DNA of 64,000 nucleotides from Erythrocercus mccallii (taxonomy: Eukaryota; Chordata; Aves; Passeriformes; Dicruridae), in the NCBI GenBank assembly GCA_013397435.1, contig VZRG01000369.1:108294-172293 (forward strand), given 5' to 3'. The notes beneath the pieces were generated by a model that saw nothing but the letters and a program-made list of their open reading frames with translations, was not told the DNA's origin and did not search any database. Shown in pieces: positions 51,106-63,180 of this stretch. Position 1 is the stretch's first letter. Every line of letters starts with the position of its first letter. The position numbers and the translations under genes were made by a program.

Positions 51106-54100
51106 CTGAAATTCAAGAATATTTTAAAATCAGTTATGCTCTTCTCTAGATGCCACAGGACTGATGTAAATCAGTGCAGCAGGAGATGACATGGACACAT
51201 GTTCCTGATATTTTTCACCACCTTCTTAATGTTCCCCCTCAGTATTGTGAGAGGATTACTGCAATTTCTCCTGCAGTTTCTTTCAGATTTTATTTGGAGC
51301 AAAGAGATACTGAGTTTCAGCAGAATAAAATGAAGACTTTGTGCACAAGGATCTAACTTGGTTCACTTGCATTAGTAGATTATTTCTTTGTCTGTATCTG
51401 CACTAACAGCTGGTGGAATGTGCAGGACAATCAGGGTTCCCTTTGCTGGAGGTGCATGCTGATACCTCAGGTCCTAGCTGGCAGTGCAGCCTGTGCTAGC
51501 TGCCAGTGGCAGGCACTCCCCATGCATGAGAACAGAGATCACCTCTGGAGGTAGGCATCCTTTGGTATGTCATAACCAAAGCTAAATAAACCATATTCTC
51601 ATTAAACAGAGCAGAAACTTGCACATATTGGTAAACCACAAAACAGAGAAATTGTTTCTTCAGAATTCAGAGACTGTGTACTTCACTCTTAAGTTATAAT
51701 TATGTCCCAATTAGCAATCTTTTTGAGCCAGGTTGTCAGGTTCTTTCATTTTCAGTCATAATGATGATGACTTGCTGCTTACACAGTGCCAGCGACCAGT
51801 GAAGCTCCAGCTACCTGCTGGAAGGGGTTTTCAGATGGATGTCCCTAACTGTCATGGACAACCACAGGTTTTTTGGGTAGGTCCCACAGCAAACTGTATG
51901 AAGGAAGGTGAAAAACATCTTGTATATAGAAGATCTGCAAGACACCCTACAAATGCATCTTAATTCTATCTATTTCAGGTTGCAGGAGAGGCATGAAAGC
52001 AAACAAGTACACTTTAAAGTAAAACACTAAGAATTCATTTATCATTGCTGGTATTCTGAAAAAATCAACATGTGTTCTTAATTCTAAAAGTGCAGGAAAA
52101 ATATTACTGAGTAAAATTAGAACGATATGCTTCAGAAGTCTAAAACATCACTTTTAAATGCCATGACAAGTGTAGTTAATTAGAACCCTTCCTTAGCTGA
52201 AAGCTTTTCAGAATCCAGAGTCCCTATAAGAGTTAGGCAAACAAAATTTTGATAAAAATGAGGATTAAAATACCCTTCTTCATTTCTCAGCTGATACAGA
52301 TGCAAAAAATTATTTATTTTGACTGATTTATCAACAAGAGTTTGAGTGTATTTTTAAAATTATTTTTCTTTCATTCCATCTCATAAAAAGAAATGGTTTT
52401 TAAATCTTTCCAGCTATATCAACTTCCTCTATGATGTACCACAAACAAATGTCATGCAAAGTTAGTGAAAGGAAAACCCTGAGTTAGCAGACTTTTAAAT
52501 AATAAAAAGCTATAGTAGCATGTGTAGACCCATGGGAAAGGACACCCTCACACAAGACAGATTAGGGTACTTGTAATGCTAATTTGCACATGGGATGGAC
52601 ATCACACACACACAAAAATTAATGTGGCCCCAGTGTCCCAGAGAATACATCGAAGGTGCTGTGAGCCGGCTGCTCCACTTGCAGTTTTTATCACTTCTGA
52701 ATTGCATTTTAATAGTACATTTTTCTTTTGTTCAGACATGAAAGAAAATTGGCTTTCTCAGGGGATTGGATAGCTGAGAAGACAAGGCTTTGCAGTTTTG
52801 GGATTTGCCCATATATGCACAGAATTTAGTTGAGCCAAAGCATTCATAATTTAATATGAATACCATGTCTGTAGAATTTATACACAAAATTTTTTTAAAA
52901 ATCTTGAGGAAAGTAGAAGTAAATTATTATAGTTTTCCTTAGAAAAATTCTACATAGAGGTTATGATTTTACTGTGGATCAGCTAATCTTTGTCGTTTTG
53001 GCAAACAAATCCTCAGAGTAATGTAGGTTCTACTATGATTCCAAAAAAAACCCCAAAATTAACACTTTGAGACACAACTAGCAGTATGTTCTTTTAAATG
53101 AAAGAACAAAAATATAATATGGTATAAAGGTATCAAGTTAAAGCTTTTTCTTCTCTTTATAGTTCTGCTCCCAGAGTCAGGGGGCAGCTCTTTAAAGTGA
53201 TGATGTTTTAGCTACAAGAAAGGATCTCATACTAGTAAATTCAGTGTCTGCTTAAAGTAAGTGAGAATTTTCATTATGTGAATATATAATTAAAAGAATT
53301 ACAATAATTTTTCATGTTAAGTAGGATAACCAAATTCATGGGAGTAATACAAAAGTCATTATACCACCCCCCACCCAATAATAATAGCAAGAAGTAATAG
53401 CACTGCAAAACACTCCAGTTATGGTATTATGTTCTGTAGCTCTTTGTATACATCTGACACAGCTTTTCCCAAAATTAATAACATCAGTATGTCCTCTGAA
53501 AGTGAGAGAAGAGAGTGTCAGAAGAAGAAAATTAAATTCAGACAATGGTAGGATACCATTACCAACTGTAAAGTTTAGATTTCAAAGCATTCACTCATTA
53601 TTCCTATATCTAGGTTTCAGCTTTTCCTTGTGATTAAATGTAAATTCAGAAATTCTTAAAGGTTTTCAGTAAACATGACAGAGATAGAAGTACCAATCAA
53701 AGAAGAATTAAATTCTGCATTGATGTTTTATTGTGCTATAAGACAGTCTGTATAAGCTGAGACCTCCCAAAAGATGACTTAATGGAAGGTGAACTTTCCC
53801 TAAATACATATCTTGGAAAATGAAAAATTATTTACTATCAGCCTGCATGAGAGATATGCCAAAGAATACATTCAAAATGGGATAAGGGTTGGAATCAAAA
53901 ATGGGAAATCAGAAATGGCAGTATTACTCATAGCTAACCTGAGAAGGACCAGGACCAAGGCTGGCTGTCACTGTCACTGGCAATGAAGGCAGCTGTACTG
54001 CTGCCAGGACCCTGCTATATTGAACCTAATTAGCCTAAAAAGACCGAGAAGCCTTTGCTTAGTAGCCAAACCAGGACCTGACAGCTGCTAGAGGTATTTA

Positions 54101-57100
54101 AATTTCAAAGACACCATAGATATTTATTGCTAACAAAAATAAAAATTGATTTATCTCTCATCCTGTCCTGGACCTTCCCTCTACTATTAATTTCATCTTT
54201 CTAATTCTTTTTCCCCTCACATGTTTACACTCCCACTCCACGATTTTTGTTCCTGCATTCCTCACCTACCATTTTTTCCCTTTAGTCTGTCTCCTTTATT
54301 GCAATCTCTCTCAGTATTTTGACAGGAGATGCAAGAGGCCTTTAAGATGCTGAAATTTTCCAATTGGGTTGGAAAGCAGCAGCAGGAACTGATTTCTGGT
54401 GTCTATGGCAGTGTGAGAGGAGCACAACAGCACAAGCAGGAAGGAGAATTTCCCAGGTCCATCGCTGACTGCTGGGCAGCAGTGTCCCAATGCTATATGG
54501 TACTTACCAAGAGGACATAGGACAGAGGCAGTGACTTTTTATTGAAATTTAAATGACAGCAAAAAACCAGAGCGGTCCTTCAGTGTGCTCTCCGAACCTT
54601 CCCAAGAAGAAAAATCCCAGCAGTCTAGTGGAGCAAGCAGGTAATCCTGATCCCAGAAATGCTTCAAAACATACCCAGACTTCTGAGAAAGAACTGCCAG
54701 ATCTACTGCTGGACTGCCACACATGCTGCACTGCCAGGGCACAGTAAGCAATATAAAACTCCGAGTACTGCTTATGTGGTTTTTCAAACTTTCATATTTG
54801 TATGTACTGTTCCTTTTTGTAATTTAGTAGGAAAAATGCCAGAAAAATACTAACTCTATGACATTGTTAGATTTTTTAACTAAAGTGTTTTTATAGAATA
54901 GCAATTCAATTCCTTGTTGTCTTGATTTAATTCAAATAACACAATTTTATCTCACTTTAAAGAACTCATGAACAATTAGCTCCAAACAAGCCATGCTTCT
55001 CTATCAGGAATCTGTGAATATTTTATCTTCTTTTTTTCTTTAATGAAATATGATATTAATTTTAAGCTTTCAAATTTGGATTATACATGAAGTAATTTTT
55101 TAATCAAATCAAATCTTTTCACTTGGGGAAAAAAGAAGGAAGGGTAACGGTTTTCCATAGCAAAACAATTGCATCAGGGCAGACATCATTTAGTTTATAA
55201 TGCATGTGTATTAAAATCAAAATGTTAGATACAAGAATAAAGATGGAATATTTTATTTAACGTATCTAGTGACATTATCTTTAGTGCACCCTTTTTGCCA
55301 TGAGAAGCCTACTTGGGTGCATTAGTACAAATATTGTTTCTGGTAATATACTAAATACACGGTTTATTGGAAAAGTATCAATCACTTTGATTGTAACATC
55401 AGTAAATTTAAAAATCCTGTGGCCATTTTTATTTAACCCCTGTCTGCAATAATGTAAGTGGCAAATAAAAGCACAGCCTAGTTCCTGTAGGAAGTAAAAG
55501 AGATCTCTTCTGCAGCAAATTCCAGAACTTCTTAATTATACACAGACTTATTATCTGCATCCCCAGTGTTATAACGTACCAGAACTTCATTAGAAAAATT
55601 AAGATGGAAAAATGAAGGCGCTACTTTGTAAATTTCCAGTGGAAATTAGCTGGAAGAAGCAGAGGAATACTGGATCAAAAGAGGGTAATCATGCTTAACT
55701 GTGCCCTAGAGCACCCGCATGTATAATACGATTTGCACAGTAACTACCTCTCCTATTACTGCTTGTTTGGAGTATTCTGTGTTAATGGGGTTAGCTAATT
55801 TAGTATTTTAACTTAAAAAGACTCAGCTGATTAATAAATGTTGCACACTGTGCTAGTAATTAAAATAAATGGAAGAGTTACAAATAGAAGTTGAATTGTT
55901 AAGAAAACATTATCTGAAAATATATGATAATCCCTGTTTATCATAATACAATAACAGTCCGGAAAATATGCAAATTGCTGAAGTTGCAAAGCATATGACA
56001 AACTAAGTATAATTTGAAAAAAGTTTTCAGATGTGTTGTGTTTGTATGACATAAAATGTAGTAGCCATTTTCACTGCAGCTAAGTCAGAAATACAGTAAA
56101 AGATTTTATAACTCTAGAAACCAAAAGATTTTCTTAAAATTCTAAATGTTAAAGTGACTTGCATTTTAAGTTTTCTTACCATTAATACCAGGCAGCTCAT
56201 AACATCAATGCTCTCCAAGTACAGAGCTTATTTAGGTCACTAATTTCTCTGCAAGTGTATATGTCCTGCCCAGCACAGGGCAGCACAGCAGCACCTCAGC
56301 TCTTGTGAAGAAAAGCACAATCTTGCTGAAAATAAGCCCATGAGGAGCTAGGTGCTGCTGTATTCACACAGAACGGGAGAGGCAGGATGTGCAAACACGG
56401 CTGCACACGAGTGAAGCAGTGTGGCCAGGACCAGGGCGTGCATCTCCAGCACAGCACTGAGCACAGACACAGCCAGAAGCTGAGATGATGTTTCTGATGT
56501 CATACCAGAAGACTACAATAATTAGGAAACCTAAGCTTTACACTATTGCTATCATCACACTGCATCTCATTCTGTTGTTTGTTGACTTCATAAAGATGTT
56601 TAATAGTATACTTTGAAGTATGAGGCATATTATGAGATGGATTTCATCAAAGTTAATGAAAATAATTAGGCCAGCATGCAGCTGCATGCAACTGAGGAAA
56701 GAACTTCTTATGTTTTGTCTAAATCTGCTGGATCCAGCATTAGGTGTCTCAAACGAGACACTCTATTAAGTGGCCATCCCAAAGGAATGCAATTGTCATT
56801 CCTATCCAAGTGGAGGAGGAAATCACTTCATTTGTATGAAAAATAGCACAATATGGTAGTAACAGCTTCAATTACATGAGAAAAAGGAATTGTTCTTATT
56901 AGGCTGGATTACCCAGTTGCTTTTTCATTACAGAATAGGAAATTCCAGCAGTTGCTTTAAGTAAGCACAGTATATTCTCCTTTGGTTTCATTTGTACTGC
57001 TTCTGCCTGCTTCAAACTCTCTTGCAGCTTTTCCAAATTTTTTCTGTATTTTATCAAAAGCAAGAACTTTCTCAGAGCTTGCAACACTCTTAGAGGTGAG

Positions 57101-57812
57101 TTATGAATGTTGCTGAAAATTTCAGGTACATGCCAACAATCTTTCTGTTTTAAGAGACCTCACACAATACTCACTCTGGAAATACACATATCAAGGATTC
57201 AGTTTGTCATTTCATGCAAACACAAGCTTTCTCAACAAATGCCACATACTTCTGCTGCTCATTCTCTCCTTATTTTCTAAAACAGAAGAATAATCAGCAT
57301 AGGAAGCACTACCAGGAAGAAATAAAGTCCCACAGTACACAATTACATAGCAAGAAACAGAAATTTGTCAATTCATAATAGACACTGCTGAGAAAAAACT
57401 ACTATAGAGTCTGAGTAACCCTTTGCTGGCTCCTCCCTGGAGACTAACATCCCACACAGCAGCTGCAGCATTGCTGGTGAGCATTAGTCCTGGTGATGAC
57501 CTGCAGCTCTGTCATCACCTTTTCAAGGTTACAGATGTGACCCTTGCATGGTTGGTTGAATAAGAAGCACAAATGAATTATCACAGCCTGAAATGTATAA
57601 TATACCTTGCATTTAGTGTGCATGATGCTGAGAATCATTGATTGTTGGGACATTGCTTCTGTGCATAAAGGATAGCATTAAATGCCTCCTTACCCACAAG
57701 GTAAATAAAGATCCCACATCAAATAATATCTACCAAAGTTGGAGCCTCCAAATTTAAACTGTACAAGACCAAATGTTCACAATTCCTTCACTGAAGAGTC
57801 AGAAGGTCTTTA

Positions 57813-57837
57813 TTTCAGAAGGTCTGACCTTCTGAAA
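57813..57837. repeat. Perfect hairpin, 11-bp arms with 3-base loop
   Basis: TTTCAGAAGGT, CTG, ACCTTCTGAAA. The word CAGAAGGTCT also occurs just upstream (57,800-57,809), making a local direct plus inverted repeat cluster. It lies inside the large minus-strand intron. Confidence 0.9.
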
Positions 57838-59144
57838 GTGTTGACACAGTAATGTCTGGGGTAAACTTCATCAAATAAAGACTGGGCAATGTAGTCATGC
57901 CTATAAATGAAGAACATCATCTATCCTTAGTTGGAAGGAATCAATCACAACTAACTCAGTGAAGAAAACACTTTAAATGAGAGGTAGAATATTAATTACT
58001 AACTAGTGATAGGGGCTCTTTTAAATTTCACTAGTAGAAATTAGATATAAAAATGAAAAGAAAAAAAGCACAAATTTAAGCTGAGATGTGAAAATTAAGC
58101 TGTTTCCTCCTCACACCAATACATGAAAGGATACAGAGAGAAATAGAAAGTGTATTTGGGAGTGTATTTGTACTTGTAACTGAACTCAGTTATGATTTTG
58201 GTATGAAAGGAATAAAAAGTGCTGTCTCTCACTAAAAAAAACAAAAACAAAAAACCTCCAAAACTATTGTCCAAAAATGAAGTAGTCTAAATAAAATATT
58301 TTTTAATTTCATAACTATTTTTGAATGGAATTTTCATTCAAAGATACTATTAAGATGAACTTGGAAATGGTCCAACAATAAAAACATAGAAGCTAAGCCA
58401 TGTAAACACAATTAATTCTGGCACTTCTAAGTCCCAGTCCTGAAGCTGACACAGCAATATGGAGCTGATAAAAAAGAATGAAACAGATCAAAGATAGCAA
58501 AACATCCTGTGCCAGTGATCACAGGCTGCTCATGGGGAAAAGTGATTCCCTTCTGTCCTGAATTTTGGTATTAAAGGGCCAAAGGATTGCAAAGAGCAGT
58601 GAATTCAAGCAAAAAGGTTGGCAAAACATAATTCTTTTTTTAGTTAACTACAAAGCCAGAGAAGGTGACTTAGCAGGCTTTTATCATGATTGGACAAACC
58701 AGTGTTTAACAGTCCATCGTGCTAAAAAAAAAATCAAAAAGAAGGGAAATATTTTGGCAATAGCCTTAAATCTTTTGGGACAGAAGCCTTCATCTTTTGG
58801 AATGGATTATGCCTGTATTTGAGATTTTATGGAAAAGAACTGGCCTGTCTGACATTATCACAGCTGCTATAGCTTAGGAAATCAAACTGCTTCAGAGATG
58901 ATTCCAGGTTTTGTATCATGTTCTGACATGCAACATGTGCTCCCTCCCTCCCCTTCCAAGTGAGCTGTGGTACTCTTCTGGGAGAGAAAACGTCTCATTG
59001 GCAAGCAACACCATTTTTTCCTCCCATAACCAGTAAGCTTCCAGAATATGAAGACTGAAACAGTATTTTTTCCTTGGCAAGGTGCATGTGGAAAGACAGA
59101 ATTTACATTTGTTTTCTTATTTCCCATTAAAGTCATCTGTTGCA

Positions 59145-59290
59145 TCAGATATTATTATTATTATTATTACAAATACTTCTACAGATTCATACATATAGAT
59201 GGCACATGTCACACAGTTACAAGATAGGGTCTCTGCCCTGAGTAGTTTATAATCTACGGACACAGAATTTAGGAGTATACACATAAAAGG
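59145..59290. mobile_element. Remnant of an old amniote interspersed repeat
   Basis: The block opens with an (ATT)n tract (59,150-59,169) and continues with 'gggtctctgccctgagtag' and 'tttataatctacggacac'. This is the degraded form of a 'gtccctgccc..gagcttacaatctaaatagac' word that I recall as a widespread old repeat in turtle, crocodilian and bird genomes. The family assignment (LINE or SINE) is uncertain. Confidence 0.5.
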
Positions 59291-59407
59291 TTTTCTAGTA
59301 AGCTGTCAGATTTGACATTTCATAAAAGACATTCATGAAAGGTTTCTGAAAGCAATGGAATAAAGAAAACATTCTAACAACAATATAAGAAAAACCAAAG
59401 AACTCAC

Positions 59408-59559
59408 TCGTTGTCATGTATGGGACTTCTCCATTTCTCCCTTGGTGTTGCCTCTCTGGCCTTGGCTGGTGGTGAATACATTGATTCTCTCACCCTCAAG
59501 GTTGGTTCCAAAGGCTTGTAGCGCTGCCGCAACACTTCAGCGGGATCGCGGAAAGGTCC
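59408..59559 (-). CDS. Internal coding exon of an unidentified minus-strand gene (core exon 1)
   Basis: Seen: on the minus strand a pyrimidine-containing acceptor ending TTTTAG precedes the exon, and a consensus donor (GTGAGTTC) follows it. The 152-bp exon is open in one frame: 50 codons plus two bases, starting GPFRDPAEVLRQRYK and ending EKWRSPIHDN. Its base composition differs from the surrounding AT-rich DNA and includes several CpGs, as expected of coding sequence. The two leftover bases (GA) join the first base of the exon at 50,967-51,105 to give a Glu codon, so the phases match across an 8.3-kb intron. The peptide is hydrophilic, basic and rich in Pro, Arg and Glu, with no membrane segment. 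I do not recognise the family. A small ciliary or sperm microtubule-associated protein is one guess, from composition only. Plus-strand open frames here are shadows. Confidence 0.75.
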
Positions 59560-60301
59560 CTAAAAGGTGTAGGATAATACGAGTATTTTATTTTGGGGTT
59601 ACAGTTCTTTCCTTTCCCTGCTTTATTCATGGCATATTGCTGATGAAACACAACAGAGAATGTTTCGGAAGTGTAGCAAGACTTTTCTTCCAAAATAATT
59701 AAAACAGTTCATTTTGGTAGAGACTTACATAAAGGTTGATAACATACTCTAAAGCTTCAAACAGAGTGAGAAACGTGCACTCCAAATTTATTTAACTATT
59801 AATAAATCCTTAGTATTTTAAACAAATATATTGTTGGAACTGGTTAGGAAAATTTTGGTTTTGCTTAGAAAAAATATTGGTGAAATAAAAAACAAGCATT
59901 AATTATACCTAAATTATGTGTAAGCAGAAAACTTAAGTATTTTATTTTGCATAGAGCAAACTTTGAAGAACATGCTCTTTTCAATGTAACTATAAACCCA
60001 CCTGGAATGGAAATTACTGCATGGCTTAAGATACAATTCTTCTAATAGAATTCAAATACATGACTTCAGTACTATAGGCGTATAGCCCATTTCTGAAAAG
60101 TCTGATTTCACATTAACTTTGTAATCCTTAAAAGATACACATATGTCTTTTTTCTTTCCAGAATATATTGTTTAATAACTGATTGTACCGGTATCTACCA
60201 TCTAGCAACATGGATAAATAGCAGCAGGAGGTCCTCTCCTGTGCTGCTAAAGTGACATATCCTATATGGCTCACTTCTAGTATTAACCCTTAAGAACTTA
60301 C

Positions 60302-60357
60302 TTGGATTATAATTAGTGCTCTGTGCCACTCAGGACAGTTTAATGGCAACCCCAGAC
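60302..60357 (-). CDS. Candidate upstream coding exon of the unidentified minus-strand gene
   Basis: Seen: the minus-strand acceptor is ACTTCTAG and the donor CCAA/GTAAGTTC. The 56-bp interval is two bases plus 18 codons, reading LGLPLNCPEWHRALIIIQ, and ends on a codon boundary as the exon at 59,408-59,559 needs. Inference: it would supply the preceding part of the protein. It is short, and a competing candidate with an equally good donor lies nearer (59,729 to about 59,779, ending YVINLY). Either, both or neither may be used. The true start codon has not been located and may lie beyond the right edge. Confidence 0.4.
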
Positions 60358-60828
60358 CTAGAAGTATTACCAATTAATTTTTATTTTTGTCATTGTTGAT
60401 CTTGCAATGAACTAGTGAAACCTTTTGAAACTATGAACAGACAAAGAATCCTGATCACAGTCTTTATTCTTAAAGATATCCTTCTTTAAATAGGTTATCA
60501 CTAACAAGTCACAGCTGGAGTTACTGCAAGCACTGAGTGAAGACTGTGGGACTAATAAAAAGAAATGATTCACGCCTCATTTATGTTCACTTATGTTTTA
60601 CATTAATAGAAACCAATAATAGGAACCAGTTACCATAAAAGTCATGGACCGTAAATAACACAAATGGCAAATAAGTATCATCTAGTACTTTTCACAGCTG
60701 GACAGGAGGATTGCTATATTTGAAAGTAGTTAATGGATTTTTATTGGAACTTTACTTTTTAAAGGCACAGCACCAAGATTTGGAGATCTTTTTAAAGGTC
60801 CCAGTAAGCAAATGAGCATAGTATTTAC

Positions 60829-60866
60829 ACTTCTGGCAGGTATTTTCTTGTTTCTGTTCTCTAAGT
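60829..60866 (-). CDS. Possible micro-exon upstream of the unidentified gene
   Basis: Seen: the minus-strand acceptor TTTTTTACTCAG is strong and the donor AAGT/GTAAAT moderate. The 38-bp piece is one base, 12 codons (LREQKQENTCQK) and one base, so its end phase completes a Cys codon with the exon at 60,302. Very short open pieces flanked by splice-like motifs are common by chance in AT-rich DNA, so this is a weak model element only. Confidence 0.22.
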
Positions 60867-61373
60867 CTGAGTAAAAAATATGTTCATTTAATTAAAAAAC
60901 AAAATTAAAGTGAGAGAATAATCAATATTAGAATAGGTCATTAAAACTAGTAAACAATGTTCTAGTGATACATGACCTGATGATCAAGTTTTAAATAAAT
61001 GAATTTTCTGTTACAAGATGTTTCAATTAAGTGGATATGTGGAGGAAGAAAGAAAGAAAAGTACTATTACCAAATAATACCAAGATAAATATGTTTGCTC
61101 TTAAAAGTAGTCTTTCAGAATATCATATTATTTCTCCACTGAAAAATACTGACATATTCCTCCAGAATAAGGGGCAAATCAGATAGCTAAGCACGGGGTT
61201 TTCTCCACCTTTAATTTCCGAGGCCTAACTAGGAGTTAGATACAAAAAAAGCCCTCAGTCCATAGTTCAAATAAAATTACAACTTCTAATAGAAGGAGAA
61301 GGGAAAATGATGTAATTAAGCAAAGGTCCCTCAAAACAAGTCTATGTCACCACTAATGAAAGCAGGGTATATA

Positions 61374-61405
61374 TAATAATAATAATAATAAATAATAAAA
61401 ATAAT
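61374..61405. repeat. (AAT)n microsatellite
   Basis: AATAATAATAATAATA with one interruption, then AAATAATAAAAATAAT. Confidence 0.92.
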
Positions 61406-61464
61406 CCTAAACATTCCCTGAAGATTTTTCTATTCCTCTGAATAATGTATTTGAAGAAATTTAC

Positions 61465-61506
61465 TTAGTAATAGGGACCTCAGGAATGTATCTTAAATTA
61501 AGACCT
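61465..61506 (-). CDS. Possible micro-exon further upstream of the unidentified gene
   Basis: Seen: the minus-strand acceptor is ATTTTTTAG and the donor ACTAA/GTAAAT. The 42-bp piece is one base, 13 codons (GLNLRYIPEVPIT) and two bases. It is phase-compatible with the micro-exon at 60,829-60,866. Support is weak, since a chain of tiny phase-compatible exons can be assembled by chance. Included so the model can be tested. Confidence 0.15.
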
Positions 61507-63180
61507 CTAAAAAATCCATGTGTCTATTTCAATTTTACAAGACTAAGACTTATGGAAACTGTGGTAGAATGGTGCTTAAAAATGTTTTCAAATAGACATT
61601 TCTTGCAAGAATTTCAGGCATTTGCTTCAAAATGGAAATATTTCTGGGGAGGTCAGGCTAGGAAAGGAAGGAAAGTAGTCAAACAACAATTTTTACCCTG
61701 AAGGAAACTCACACAGCTCTAGGTTCTATGTTTGGAATTTGTACTGAGTAGCATAAATCTTGATACCAACTGGTTTGCCGAATAAAGGTTAGCAGATCAG
61801 CATTCTTATTACTTCATCATACCATCAGAAACTCATGATAAAAAATACAATCTGCATGAAATTATGCATTCCTCACTGTCCCCATTCCACAACAGATAAC
61901 AGCATGCAAAAAAATCTAAATGGTAATGTGCATTCTGTTATTAATGCTTTTTAATGAATAAATGACTAATTTTAGCATTAACTGTGTTTCTATCAAACTA
62001 TAATTCTAGTTAACTCAGTAATAAAAATTATAGATCTAACTGATGTAGAAGCATCATTAAAACCTTTCTTTTAAATACTCTATCTTACACATACTGAGCT
62101 TACCTATTAAACACTAAAAAACCCTTTCCCTAAGAGAAAACTGAAAGATAGTTAATTTTTTTCCTTTTAAACATATGTAATTGACATCTTCATATAAAAT
62201 ATCAAAACCTATGGGCAATAAAAATTTTAGATACCTGAAAGAAAGTAACAAGTGAGCCAGACATACCGGAAAAAGAAGCTTGGTGCCAAAAAGTGTTACT
62301 ACAAAGAACTAGGACACAAGTATATCTAGTAATTAAATTTCTTATTGTCACACCAGATAACTTTCAGGATGATGTGTTCTGATGGGTTTTCATTTCCAGC
62401 TGTTTCATCAGCTCAAACCAGTGTCCTTTTCTTAGACATACAACCCTAAATTGTCAAAGTGTTGTGCAGGGATTTAGCCGTGTGACTCCCATTAACATCA
62501 ATAAGAGTCAGGCAGCTAAATCCACGTGCTGTGCTTTGAAAATTTACCCCACAGTGTAGATCCCAGGGTGCTGAAAGGATTAAAGTATTATATAGTAAAT
62601 TCCCTCTTTGAGGTGCAGAAAATAAACAGAACTCTTCTGGTTTGTTCTAAAAGGCTATCTGTGCATGACTGCTGTGCATGCGTCTGAACTTAGAAAGGCC
62701 TATAAAATATTCCAAATCCAAGAGAAGCTTGTAAGATAGTTTGTATATAGTAAAATAGTTTTGCAAGAGCAGCTTAACAATGGAAAACCGTGAGTTCCCT
62801 ATTTATTTAAAAGCCTGACTCCTGTACCATGTCCACAAGGCAAAATCTTTCTTCCCTCCCGAGAGACAATGCAACCAGTCACATCCTGCTCAAGGACTGT
62901 CATAGCCCCCTTGGTCCCAGAAGATAAAGCTATAATGTCATGTTTATGTCAACTCCAAACTCCCTGATCACCCAAACTGTTTGTTGGCTCACACTTTTGT
63001 CTCAATTCTACTGTGAGTCAATGAGGTCGTTCTATGAGGAAGATCAAGCAGTCAAGGTAGGGAGAACACAAGGAGGGAAGGAAGTACAAAGCTGGAGAAC
63101 GGCCCTGAAGTTGACTCTTATTATTATAAGCAGTGGGCTCATCTCTGCTTCTCCAGAGGTATTCTCACAGGCCTGCACCT
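61507..63180. other. Stretch upstream of the minus-strand gene model
   Basis: Apart from the old palindromic repeat at 62,455-62,590 and weak splice-like pieces (for example 61,706-61,736), nothing convincing was seen. The promoter and first exon of the minus-strand gene were not located and could lie here or beyond 64,000. Confidence 0.45.
62455..62590. mobile_element. Old palindromic interspersed repeat
   Basis: An imperfect palindrome from GGATTTAGC (62,470) to GCTAAATCC (62,523) encloses GTGACTCCCATTAACATCAA and GAGTCAGGC. I recall the pattern 'ttaggcacctaactcccatt..caatgggagttaggcacctaa' as an ancient repeat shared by birds, turtles and crocodilians. The family name is not assigned. Confidence 0.6.

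Larger units (their letters stand above)
51106..59407 (-). other. Large intron of the unidentified minus-strand gene
   Basis: The stretch between the two core exons has a consensus donor (GTGAGTTC at its right end) and acceptor (TTTCAG at its left end). It is AT-rich and holds no strong exon on either strand. Inside it are a short protein-like plus-strand frame (54,553-54,747), a GC-richer patch with GCAC/CAGC words (about 56,265-56,490), a palindrome (57,813-57,837), and an old interspersed-repeat remnant near its right end (about 59,145-59,290). Confidence 0.65.

Noticed and set aside
51733..51963. 76-codon plus-strand frame after TTTCATTTTCAG
   Set aside because: Looks somewhat protein-like, but the donor is poor and no neighbouring plus-strand exons were found.
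56177..56232. Donor-like site with frame SIDVMSCLVLM on minus
   Set aside because: No good acceptor, and a stop appears in the phase required by the gene model.
57689..57759. Possible minus-strand exon between the two core exons (FKFGGSNFGRYYLMWDLY)
   Set aside because: Its 65-bp length would break the phase that already matches between the core exons.
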